Assembly: GCF_013074385.2 (NCBI RefSeq)
Contig: NZ_JABEYA020000017.1
Span: forward strand, 1-64,000
Reading direction: 5' to 3'
From: Vibrio ostreicida
Lineage (GTDB): Bacteria; Pseudomonadota; Gammaproteobacteria; Enterobacterales; Vibrionaceae
Length of the DNA: 64,000 nt
The notes under the pieces were generated by a model. It made no database searches. It worked only from the letters and a program-made list of their open reading frames with translations, and was not told the DNA's origin. Position numbers and translations under genes: made by a program. How positions within the stretch are numbered: the first letter of the stretch is position 1; each line of letters begins with the position of its first letter. Shown piece after piece: positions 7,586 to 17,600 of the stretch.

Positions 7586-9558
7586 AAGTCATGTCTTTAG
7601 GTTTGGTTGTCATTCTCACGGTGTGTGTTTTGGCGCTGGTAGGGTTTCAGATAAATACGTTAGGTAACCTTTCTCTCAGTCTTAGCAGCCTCTGGCATGT
7701 TGATTGGACGTCGCCTGAATCTGTTCGGCTTCACCTCACTTGGTGGCCTAGGTTACTGACGACGCTCATTGCAGGGGCAGCCTTGGCTACGGCTGGTGTG
7801 CTCATGCAGCAGGTATTGCGTAATCCGCTGGCCTCTCCTTCTACGCTCGGGGTCGCTAGTGGTGCTAGCTTTGCGTTAATGATGGCGACGCTATACGCCC
7901 CTTGGTTACTGACGGTGTCTAAGCCTCTAGTCGCGCTAGTTGGCGGGATAGGGACCATGGCGTTAGTGTTTTTGCTGTCATGGCGTCGGGCACTTTCTCC
8001 AACCGTAGTGGTGGTCTCTGGACTGGTCGTCAACCTCTATTTTGGTGCGCTCAGTACCGTTGCTTTGATGATGAATCAAGATAAGCTTGCTGGCCTGATG
8101 ATTTGGGGGGCGGGGTCCTTGGTTCAAACAGGGTGGGCGGATATCGCGTATTTGGCACCTAGGTTGATCTTAGCGATTCTTGTCGCTTTTGTCTTCGTCA
8201 AACCATTGACTTTACTTGAGCTTTCAGCAGAGGGTGCAAAAAGTCTCGGTGTTTCATTGGCGAAGTTACGTTTTGTTTGCCTCGGGCTAGCGGTGTTGTT
8301 GACCTCTTGGGTGGTGGCGAAAGTGGGGGTGATTGGTTTTGTTGGCTTGGCGGCTCCGGCGATTGCCCGTGCAACAGGTGTCCACAGACTCGTACCAAAA
8401 CTGATTGTATCTATGTTATTGGGGGCCTTACTGCTCACCTTGACGGACTTACTTATTCAACAATTGCCTGGTATTGCGGCAATGGTTATACCAACTGGTG
8501 CCGCCACTGCCGCTTTGGGTGCTCCATTGCTTCTTTGGTTACTACCAAGGCTGTCAATACGAAGTCAGACACAGACTGAGACGGTGATGACGAGACATCG
8601 TCAACAAGTTAAGCGCTTAAATCGTCGCGCCGTTGTCCTAGCAATGCTGTTCATAGTACTGACGGTCTTTATGTTTAGTACCGTCTCCATTCAAAGCTCA
8701 GGGTGGGGTTGGTTGTTCTATTCGAACCAATGGAGCTTACTTGAATGGCGTTGGCCAAGGTTGGTGGCAGCGGGGTTCGCTGGTTTGATGTTAGCGACGG
8801 CGGGAACAGTGATTCAGAGGTTAAGTGGAAACCCGATGGCCAGTCCAGAAGTCATTGGGATCAGCTCCGGAACCGCTCTTGGGCTGATTATCGCTATGTT
8901 CTCGGGCGTTGGTGTCAGCCTAACGGGTTTATACGTCGGCGGTTTCATTGGAGCAATGGCTTCTTTAGGTGTGATTGTGCTACTGAATCGTAAGTCAGGC
9001 TTTCAACCCGAACGCGTGCTCCTAACGGGAGTCGCCATCACCGCGTTAATGAATGCGGTGCAAAGTTTTGTGCTCGCAGGTGGAGATCCTCGAAGTTATC
9101 AGGTGTTGGCTTGGCTGTCTGGTTCAACGTATTACGTGACACAGTCGGCATTGGTGCCACTTTTTTTTGCGACCTTTATTCTGGTTGGGTTGAGTTTTCT
9201 TACGGCGCGTTGGCTCGATATTCTGCCGTTAGGTGAAGCTAGTGCGCGTGCTTTAGGATTAAATGTGTCGAAAGCCCGAGGGCTGTTGCTTCTCTTGGTC
9301 GCGATGCTGACAGTCAGCGCCACCTTAGTGGTTGGGCCGTTGAGTTTTGTTGGTTTAATGGCTCCCCATCTGGCGCGTTTGTTTGGTTTTAGTCGTTCCC
9401 GAGAGCATTTGATTTGCTCGGCATTGATAGGCATTGGGTTGATGTTATTTGCTGACTGGCTTGGCAGGCAGCTTTTATACCCCCAAGAGATACCAGCGGG
9501 TTTGGTCGCCTCTCTGATTGGTGGTATGTATCTGATGTGGGGTCTACGCCGACTCTAA
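7582..9558 (+). CDS. fhuB: Ferric hydroxamate permease, fused double-length FhuB-like protein
   Basis: A 658-residue inner-membrane permease made of two tandem FecCD-type halves, as in E. coli FhuB. Each half repeats the signature: RNPLASPSTLGVASGAS near residue 80, then GNPMASPEVIGISSGTA near residue 425. Each also has a cytoplasmic coupling loop (GLAAPAIAR and GLMAPHLAR). About 20 membrane segments are expected. The start at 7582 is chosen because its ATGA overlaps the fhuD stop by 4 bases; an earlier in-frame GTG/ATG would lie well inside fhuD. The fused form means FhuC2-FhuB is enough to make the transporter. Confidence 0.92.
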   Translation: MKVMSLGLVVILTVCVLALVGFQINTLGNLSLSLSSLWHVDWTSPESVRLHLTWWPRLLTTLIAGAALATAGVLMQQVLRNPLASPSTLGVASGASFALMMATLYAPWLLTVSKPLVALVGGIGTMALVFLLSWRRALSPTVVVVSGLVVNLYFGALSTVALMMNQDKLAGLMIWGAGSLVQTGWADIAYLAPRLILAILVAFVFVKPLTLLELSAEGAKSLGVSLAKLRFVCLGLAVLLTSWVVAKVGVIGFVGLAAPAIARATGVHRLVPKLIVSMLLGALLLTLTDLLIQQLPGIAAMVIPTGAATAALGAPLLLWLLPRLSIRSQTQTETVMTRHRQQVKRLNRRAVVLAMLFIVLTVFMFSTVSIQSSGWGWLFYSNQWSLLEWRWPRLVAAGFAGLMLATAGTVIQRLSGNPMASPEVIGISSGTALGLIIAMFSGVGVSLTGLYVGGFIGAMASLGVIVLLNRKSGFQPERVLLTGVAITALMNAVQSFVLAGGDPRSYQVLAWLSGSTYYVTQSALVPLFFATFILVGLSFLTARWLDILPLGEASARALGLNVSKARGLLLLLVAMLTVSATLVVGPLSFVGLMAPHLARLFGFSRSREHLICSALIGIGLMLFADWLGRQLLYPQEIPAGLVASLIGGMYLMWGLRRL

Positions 9559-9589
9559 TTGAGCGGATTGTTGACTGATTCATGGAGAC

Positions 9590-9619
9590 ATGGGGGGCAA
9601 TCATTGTGATTGCTTCCAT
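9590..9619 (+). terminator. Hairpin after fhuB
   Basis: ATGG and GCAATCA pair with TGATTGC and CCAT around a TTG loop, making an interrupted stem between fhuB and the next Fur box. There is only a modest T-rich tail, so this is a weak terminator candidate. Confidence 0.4.
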
Positions 9620-9634
9620 GGCTAATCTTTTGTT

Positions 9635-9653
9635 GATAATGAGAATCACAATA
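9635..9653 (+). promoter_or_regulatory. Fur box upstream of the exporter-NRPS operon
   Basis: GATAATGAGAATCACAATA matches about 15 of 19 positions of the Fur consensus, with perfect GATAATGA and AATCA blocks. It lies 23 bp before the exporter start and probably controls the whole exporter-mbtH-NRPS unit. Confidence 0.72.
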
Positions 9654-9675
9654 ATAATTAATTGTTGGAATTGAA

Positions 9676-11331
9676 ATGAAATTACTTGTTCAACTGGCCC
9701 ATAAACAGCACAAAGCTTTGGCTTTTGTTATTTTGTTAAGTGTTGTCAGTGCGTTTCTCAGCATTGGTGTCATTGCCTTCATTCAGTATGAGTTATTGAG
9801 TCAATCTAAGGATCTAGAAAGTGCCATTTGGCAGTTCTTTGGCTTACTAACTTTGTTGTTGATCACTGCGACATTTGCTCAAGTTTCTCTACATAAACTC
9901 GGGCATCGTTTTGTCTATGCCAAGCGATGTGAACTGGTCAAGCAACTGATTAATACTGATATCGAACAGATTGAGCAGGTAGGTAGTGCGGGTGTTCTTG
10001 CGTCCTTAAACACCGATATCCGCAATATTACGATCGCCTTTGTTACTTTACCTGATTTAATTTACGGATTGGTACTGTCGATCGTTGCGCTCACTTATCT
10101 AGCCTTTTTGTCACCCCTACTATTTGGAGTCAGCCTACTGACTTTGGGGTTGACGGGGGTGATAGGTTATCTGCTGGTGGCTCGTATCACGTTCCATGTG
10201 CGTCAGGTACGTGATCTCGAAGATAGACTCTACCAAGACTATCAAGCGATCATCGATGGACGTAAAGAGTTGTCCCTTAACCCACATCGAGCAAGACGTT
10301 ACTTCGATGATGAGTTCAGCCCTAATGCTGCTGGGTATCGAGATCAAGTCACGCAGGCTGATATCTACAATGGGTTTGCTTCCAATATGGCAAATACCGT
10401 TGTCCTTGGGCTAATAGGACTGAATTTCTATCTCGCGCTTGGTCTTGATTGGGCGAGTTTTGAGGTCGCATCAACGTTTGCGCTCATTATTTTATTCATG
10501 CGTATGCCGTTAATGGCTGCGGTGGGCGCTCTACCGGGTTTGATCAGTGCCAACATCTCGATGCGTAAACTTGAATCCCTTGACTTAAGTCACCACACCT
10601 CTCTGACCACGCTGACTTCTCAAGCGAGTGCCTTTGAAAGCCTTGATTTACGTAACGTGACGTACCAATACAGAGCCGATGGCGATGATAGACCATTTTG
10701 TGTCGGTCCCCTTAACTTTAAAGTCTCCAGAGGAGAGTTGATCTTTGTGATTGGTGGGAATGGGAGTGGAAAGTCGACGTTTGCTCGCTTATTGACCGGC
10801 CTATATAGACCCCATTCAGGGGATATTTTTCTTAATGACACCGCCATTTCTGAAGAGAGTTGGTCGGGGTATCGTCAACAATTTTCTTCCGTTTTTAGTG
10901 ACTTTTATCTATTCCACCAAATTGCAGATGGGCAGGGACAAGATGTGCAAGAGGAGTGCATTGATGAATGGATGGATCGACTAGAAATGAGCCATAAAGT
11001 CTCTCATGATAATGGTCGTTTATCCGATGTCCGTTATTCACAAGGTCAGCGTAAGCGACTGGCTTTGTTAATGGCGATAGCGGAGAAGAGAGGGTGTATT
11101 TTGCTTGATGAGTGGGCCGCTGATCAGGACCCAAGGTTCAGGAAGGTCTTTTACACTCAGTTGTTGCCGTTATTAAAAGCGCGTGAGGTTACGGTTATCG
11201 CGATTACTCATGATGATCGATATTTCGATGCGGCAGACCGTATTTTTAAGATGGAAGCGGGTCAGCTTACTGAGCTTAACACCTGCGATCATTCCTATAT
11301 TCAATCAGCCGTTGCAAAAGTTGTTCTTTAA
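9676..11331 (+). CDS. Siderophore/cyclic-peptide ABC exporter (PvdE-like)
   Basis: A 551-residue half-transporter with an N-terminal membrane domain of about six segments (residues 1-290) and a C-terminal ATPase. Walker A is GGNGSGKST near residue 362. The C-loop reads YSQGQRKRLAL instead of the usual LSGGQ, and Walker B is CILLDEWAADQDP. That variant signature and the length are typical of the PvdE/SyrD cyclic-peptide exporter family. In Pseudomonas, PvdE moves the pyoverdine precursor to the periplasm. Here the likely cargo is the NRPS product of the downstream genes. It heads the Fur-controlled biosynthetic unit. Confidence 0.88.
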   Translation: MKLLVQLAHKQHKALAFVILLSVVSAFLSIGVIAFIQYELLSQSKDLESAIWQFFGLLTLLLITATFAQVSLHKLGHRFVYAKRCELVKQLINTDIEQIEQVGSAGVLASLNTDIRNITIAFVTLPDLIYGLVLSIVALTYLAFLSPLLFGVSLLTLGLTGVIGYLLVARITFHVRQVRDLEDRLYQDYQAIIDGRKELSLNPHRARRYFDDEFSPNAAGYRDQVTQADIYNGFASNMANTVVLGLIGLNFYLALGLDWASFEVASTFALIILFMRMPLMAAVGALPGLISANISMRKLESLDLSHHTSLTTLTSQASAFESLDLRNVTYQYRADGDDRPFCVGPLNFKVSRGELIFVIGGNGSGKSTFARLLTGLYRPHSGDIFLNDTAISEESWSGYRQQFSSVFSDFYLFHQIADGQGQDVQEECIDEWMDRLEMSHKVSHDNGRLSDVRYSQGQRKRLALLMAIAEKRGCILLDEWAADQDPRFRKVFYTQLLPLLKAREVTVIAITHDDRYFDAADRIFKMEAGQLTELNTCDHSYIQSAVAKVVL

Positions 11332-11412
11332 AGGACAGGGTAACGGCTTGTTACGCAAACATTAAATCAGACATTAACAAAAATAAATAACATCGATGAA
11401 GTTGAGGTTCTT

Positions 11413-11616
11413 ATGAGTATTGATAGCCCAGATACAGAATTCACTGTTGTAATCAACACCCAGCAACAATACAGCATTTGGCCAACTTACCATTCAGTCC
11501 CTAATGGTTGGAGTGAAGTTGGCGTAAAGGGTGACAAACAGACCTGCTTAGATCATATCAACAAAGTATGGGTAGATATGCGACCCAAGAGCTTACGTGA
11601 CGCTCTAGCGGAATAG
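11413..11616 (+). CDS. MbtH-family NRPS accessory protein
   Basis: A 67-residue protein with the full MbtH pattern: YSIWPTY, then NGW, a single Cys in KQTCLDHI, and VWVDMRPKSL at the C-terminus. MbtH proteins bind NRPS adenylation domains and are often needed for their solubility or activity. It lies 81 bases after the exporter and 73 before the first NRPS, so it most likely serves the A domains of both synthetases. Confidence 0.95.
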   Translation: MSIDSPDTEFTVVINTQQQYSIWPTYHSVPNGWSEVGVKGDKQTCLDHINKVWVDMRPKSLRDALAE

Positions 11617-11639
11617 TTCCGTCGGATCCGTATTGGCTT

Positions 11640-11661
11640 GGTATCTAATTCTTTAGATACC
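11640..11661 (+). other. Intercistronic hairpin between mbtH and the first NRPS
   Basis: GGTATCTAA and TTAGATACC form a perfect 9-bp stem with a 4-base loop, 28 bases before the NRPS start. There is no T tract, so it is unlikely to be a simple terminator. mRNA processing, stability or partial attenuation is possible. Confidence 0.45.
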
Positions 11662-11689
11662 TGACACTCAACAGTTTCTAGGTATAGGT

Positions 11690-14600
11690 ATGTCAGTGGA
11701 CGATATCACTTTGGCTTCAGCTCATGATGGCTGCGGGCCGCTTTCCCATTCTCAGCAACGTTTGTGGCTATTTCAACAACTCATGCCTGAGAGTATTGCT
11801 TATAACACCGGTGGGTTATTACACCTATCGGGTGAAGGGTTGAACAAAGACAGCATTTACGCGGCATTTAATGCGCTTGTCGAGCAGCAAGCTGTGCTTC
11901 GTACACGTTTGATTGAGCGAGATGGGCAAGCTTTTCAGCTTGTGTCCGAGCAAACGCATAAGGTTGATTTTGTGGATGCTCGCGCTCATTCAATGCCCGA
12001 GGAGTTTGTCCGAAGTGATGCTTTAGCTCGTGTTCGTGAACCGTATTCTCTAGTCGATCAAGCGTTATCTAGAGTCTGCCTCTATCAGTTGAGTGACGAG
12101 CACTTCATTTTGAATATTGCGGTCCACCACATCATAACGGATGCTTGGTCCTTGAAAATTTTTGTTCGATTTATCGTTGACTATTTAGCGGGAAAGCCTA
12201 AGAGAACGCTCACTGGCCAGAGTTATTTGGCGTTTTCTTCTGCGCAAGAGGTGACGGATCATGAGGAGGCGGCCGCTAAGTGGCAGTCACTCAATCTCAT
12301 CAGTGATGAACCTTGCCGACTTCCTGCTGCACAGCCGATCGAACGAAGTGCCTATACCGCACGACACCTAGAGCAATCCTTGGATCTTGAGGAGTCTGCG
12401 CAGGTTATTGAGTTGGCCAAGTCTCTGGGCGTGACCCGCTTCGAAGTCCTGTCTACGGCACTCTTATTGACGTTGTCTGTCTTTTCCAATCACTCTCAAC
12501 CTTGTGTCACGGTTCCCGCGCTCAACAGAAACGCTAAAAATCGCAGAAATATTGGCTTTTATGTCAACAATACCGTGGTAGGCGTGTCGATTACTTCTGC
12601 CAATACGCTCGCTCACCTAGTCAGCACCGTGCATGACAATCTCGTCGAATCCATGAAGTTTGAACATCTGCCCTTAGAGAAATTGGCGGGGCAATTGCCA
12701 TTGCCTTCTGTCGCGTTTAACTATCGCAGTCATGGTGACAAATTGGAAATATCTTCCCGAGAGATTACGGGAGTATTTTCTGAGTTTCCAGTGGTTGAAA
12801 CGCCATTTGATCTGGTGTTGGATGCCGTTACCGGTGATCAACTATCTCTTCGTTTAGTGTATGCGTGCGAAAAATTTACACCGCAGCAAATTGAGCGGTT
12901 CCTGACAAGTTATAAACAAATCCTCAAGCAAATCTGTGAAGACCCGGAACAGTCATTTTCACAGCTAAAGACCGTCTCTGATGCTGACCAATTGAAACTC
13001 GACCAATTCTGCGCTGTTGACCAGAGTTGGCGCCGAGAGTCATTCATGATGCTCGTATCAAATCAGGCGGAGTCTCGGCCAAATCATGTCGCGCTCAAGC
13101 ACGCTGGCCAGCAACTGACTTATGCGGAACTTGAGAGCAAATCTAACCAACTTGCCCGTTATCTTCGAGAGCGCATTGGTTTCAATGAAGAGTGTGTTAT
13201 CGGTGTCATGATGGAACGTGGCGTCGATATGTTGGTGGCAATGCTTGCCGTGCTTAAAGCCGGTGCGGCATTCCTGCCCCTTGACCCTGACTACCCTGAT
13301 GAACGGCTTGAGTTTATGCTGCAAGACAGTGATGCAGAATGCTTATTGACTCAGCAATCGTTACTAGCAAAAGCAAGGACATTATTTACGCATCACATCA
13401 CCCCGATTGAAAGCGTAGATTATAACCAGTTTGCCGAAAAGTCGCTGCAACTTAAGATCAATTTGGATCAACTCGCTTACTTGATTTATACCTCGGGATC
13501 GACGGGCAAACCGAAAGGGGTTGCGGTGAGCCACTTGGGATTATCCATGCATGTTCAGACCATTGGTGAACAATATGGGATGACACCGCAGGATACAGAG
13601 CTGCATTTTGCTTCAATCAGTTTTGATGGAGCAGTAGAACGCTGGACCGTTCCTTTGGCGTTTGGTTCTACTTTGGTGATTCGGGATCAGCACTTATGGA
13701 CGCCGGAGAAAACCACTCAGGTCCTACTGGATGAACAGGTGACGATTGCTTGTTTACCACCGAGTTATGTGGGCCCTTGGCTAGACTGGGTAGAACAGAC
13801 CAATCCAAATTTATCACTTCGCTCGTTGACTTTAGGGGGAGAAGCGTTCACGCGAGAAACGTATGAGCGTATCCAGAGGGTCGTCAATCCACCCCGTATT
13901 ATTAACGGCTATGGCCCGACCGAAACGGTTGTGACTCCAATGATTTGGTGTGCGTATCCTGACGATACGCTTCAAAGCGCGTATGCACCCATCGGTCGTC
14001 CTGTTGGGGATAGGCGGCTCTATATTTTAGATAGCGACTTAAGACGCGTACCGATTGGCTCAGTAGGAGAGCTGTATATTGGGATGGAAGCAGGGCTTGC
14101 GCGCGGTTACTTAAGAAGGCCAGATCTCACCGCAGAACGTTTTTTACCTGATCCCAATGCTCAAAATGGTGAGCGGATGTATCGAACGGGCGACTTGGCC
14201 CGTTTCAGGGACGACGGCGTTGTAGAGTATCTCGGTAGAGCGGATCAGCAGGTTAAAATCCGTGGTTTTAGAATAGAGCTGGGAGAAATTGAGTCACGCC
14301 TTCAGACCTTGTCTGGTGGTGAATTATGTGCGGTTGTCGTGCATGAATCTCCTACTGGTAAGCGCCTTGTCGGTTACGTTCAATCAAGTCAGGCAGACCA
14401 AGAATCAGAGCGGGTATGGCGTGCAGAGCTCGCGGAGCAACTGCCAGATTACATGGTCCCGTCGAGGATCATTATTAGCCAAAGGTTGACGCTCACACCT
14501 GCGGGTAAAGTGGATCGTAAACAACTGCCCATGCCTGAATGGGAAGCTGAGGAACAGGCGAGTCTCCCGCTTTGTGGTGAGAGCCAGAGGCAGCTTGCCC

Positions 14601-17600
14601 AGATTTGGTCTGAGCTTCTTAAAGTGGACTCTGTGGGGGCCGATAGCCATTTCTTTTCCTTGGGAGGAGACTCGATTTCGGCTTTACAAATGGTGGGTAA
14701 ACTTCGTCATGTTGGGCAGATGCTCACACCAAAGCAGGTGTTTGATCATCCAGTGCTTGCTGATATGGCGTCCTGTGTGGTCGGTAGTCAATTACAAAAA
14801 GCGGATCAGGGACTCTTAACTGGGTCTGTGAAGCTCTTGCCTATGCAGTCACGTTTTATTGAGCACCATCATCACCAGATTTGTAATCAATATATCACAC
14901 TGGCCATGCCATCTCCGGTAAACGAAAATGCGCTTACACGCGCTATTTCAGGGTTGATTAAGCACCATGATGCCTTAAGACTGTGTTTTTCTGACCCTGT
15001 TTCAGCGGTTTATTCCCAAACAGCGCCCGTAGACCTTATACGGTTGAATGATGAGCGGGGTCTAGGCGTAGTACAAGACGCTATCAATGTTGAAACGGGG
15101 AGATTGCTATCGGCGGGCGTCAACCAAGAAACGGATCAAGTTGTGATCGCGATTCACCACTTGGTTGTGGATGCTTTGTCGTGGCCAGTTGTTATCCAAG
15201 ATTTGTTGGCGTTGTATCACTCGGAATGCACGGGTACGCGCACTGAGTTGCCCGCGAAGACACACCATCAAACGAATTGGTATCAGGCCCTTAAAAACCT
15301 AACGATTACGAACAAAGTGGCCAATTTCTGGCAGGAACAACAGGCAATCTCGGCTTTTCCTCTGGGGCGAAATGGTATGACTAAGTGCCGGGTTATGATG
15401 CCAATCGAGCGTGCCAGTAAGCTATTTTCTGCAACCTTTAAGTTTGCACGAATGGACAGGGAAACCAGCTTAATTGCGCTGGTCGCCCTAGCGTCAAAAG
15501 CCGTAATGTCTGCCGAAGAATGTGTTATTCATCGTGAAAGTCACGGTCGATTCAGTGAGTCACTCGGTATAGATTTGTCCCGAAGTGTCAATTGGCACAC
15601 AGCGCTGTTCCCACAAAAAGTTCAGTTTAGTCATGATCTGACAGAGACGATTATTGGCATAAAAGATGGCGCCCACTCGATTCGTGATGGTGGGTTGAGC
15701 TATTCAGCTGGAATTGTCCAGAAAAGCTGGGAATATCAGTCTTCAGTGGATGTGCTGTTTAATTTTCTGGGTCGCGCGGCGCAAACCGACATTATTGGCG
15801 CTGAGATCCGTGATTTTGGTCTTTGGAGATCGGATAACGCTAAAGCGGATGCGGCGATAGTCGTCAACATTAGCGAGACTGACTTAGGGCTGACCTTTGA
15901 CGTTGAATTTGCTCAGGAGGCGCTGACCTCATCGCAGTCAGAACAGTTTCTCGAACAGTTGCAGGCGGTGGCAGAACAGCTCAGCAATCATTGTGAGTCA
16001 CAACCTCCGATTCTGAGCATAGCGGAGGCACCTAATACCAAGCTTACCGCCCAAAGCCTTGCCCGTATCAGTCAGGACATGGCGATCCTGCCAAACAAAG
16101 TGTTGCCGCTTTCTACCCTCCAGCAAGGGCTTTATTTTCATACCCAGTTGTCTCAGGACAAAAGTACTTACGTCAACCAGATAACATTGCCTATCAAGGG
16201 CGCTGATGTGTCGAAGCTCATCGAAGGCTGGCAGTTTTTGATGCAACGTCACGCCATTCTGCGGAGCACTGTTCATCAGGTGGAAGGAGAGGCTCACCTG
16301 TTTGTTTGGGATTCTCTGCAATTGGCTAACACTCTAGTAGACGCGGGGGAAATGAGCGATTTTGACCTTGATGCATATCGGCAGAGCATAATAAAGCAGG
16401 GCTTCACTATTGAGCAGAGCCATAGCGCTAAGGTTATCGAACCTTTATGGCGATTGGATATTGTTACCACCGGAAACGAAGATATAGCGTGTATTTTCAC
16501 GATCCACCATATCTTGATGGATGGCTGGAGCACGGGTATTTTGTTGAGCGAATTGATGATGCGTTATCAAGATCACGGCCTCACAGCGGTGAGCCATGAC
16601 TTTTCGGATTACCTTGAGTGGGTCGCCCAACAGCCACAGGATAGAGCAGAGCACTATTGGCGTGAATACCTCAATGGTGTTGAAGCGCCGACTTTATTGG
16701 CTGAGCAATATGGTTCCATCACTTCACAACAAGGTCATATTCGATATAACGTTGATTTTCCAACCTCGACCTTAGCGAAGTGGCAATCTCAGTTAAACGC
16801 GTCAGGCATTACTCTCAATACTTTGGTTCAAGGAGCGTGGCTACTGACGTTGCAGCGCTATACTGGCCAGAACAATCCTGTCTTTGGTAACACTGTCGCC
16901 GGCCGACCTTCTACGTTGGATAACAGTGAGTCTATGGTTGGGCTGTTTATTAACACGTTACCAGTGACAGCAAAGGTGAATTGGCAAGCGTCAGTCAGTG
17001 AATGGCTTGGTGAGGTTCAAAGTCAGGCAAGTGCGCAGCGTGAATTTAGCCACGTTTCATTATCGCAGGTTCAGGCGCAGTCTCCGCTTCAAGGAGAGAA
17101 CCTGTTTGACTCGCTCGTTGTGTTTGAAAATTATCCGCTTGATGAAAACGTATTCAGTGATTCAGGCCTCAGTCTTGGCGAGCCAGACAGCTATGAATTT
17201 ACTCACTATCCACTGACGTTGGCGGTATTACCAGGCGAGTCGTTGCGGATTGTGTTTGCTTACGATTCAAAGACATTTTCTGAGTCTGAGATCCGTGCAC
17301 TTTCGGTGACAATGTCACATTTCCTAGAACAGATGGTCGCTAAACTGGACCAAAAGTTATGTGATATGGACATCCTAGACAGTGAGCAGCAGCAACGCCT
17401 CAAGGAGCATAAAAAAGAAGCCGAAGTTTGGCATTATCAAGCGTTTACCGAACTGTTGACTAAGCAGGCAGTCGTTCAGCCTCAGCGTGAGGCTTTAGTC
17501 GCTCATCCACTGGATTCCAAGGGTGGGGAGCGCGTGTCCTTGAGCTATCAATTGGTTGACCAACAAAGTGATGCTGTGGCCGCCAGTCTACTCGATAAGG

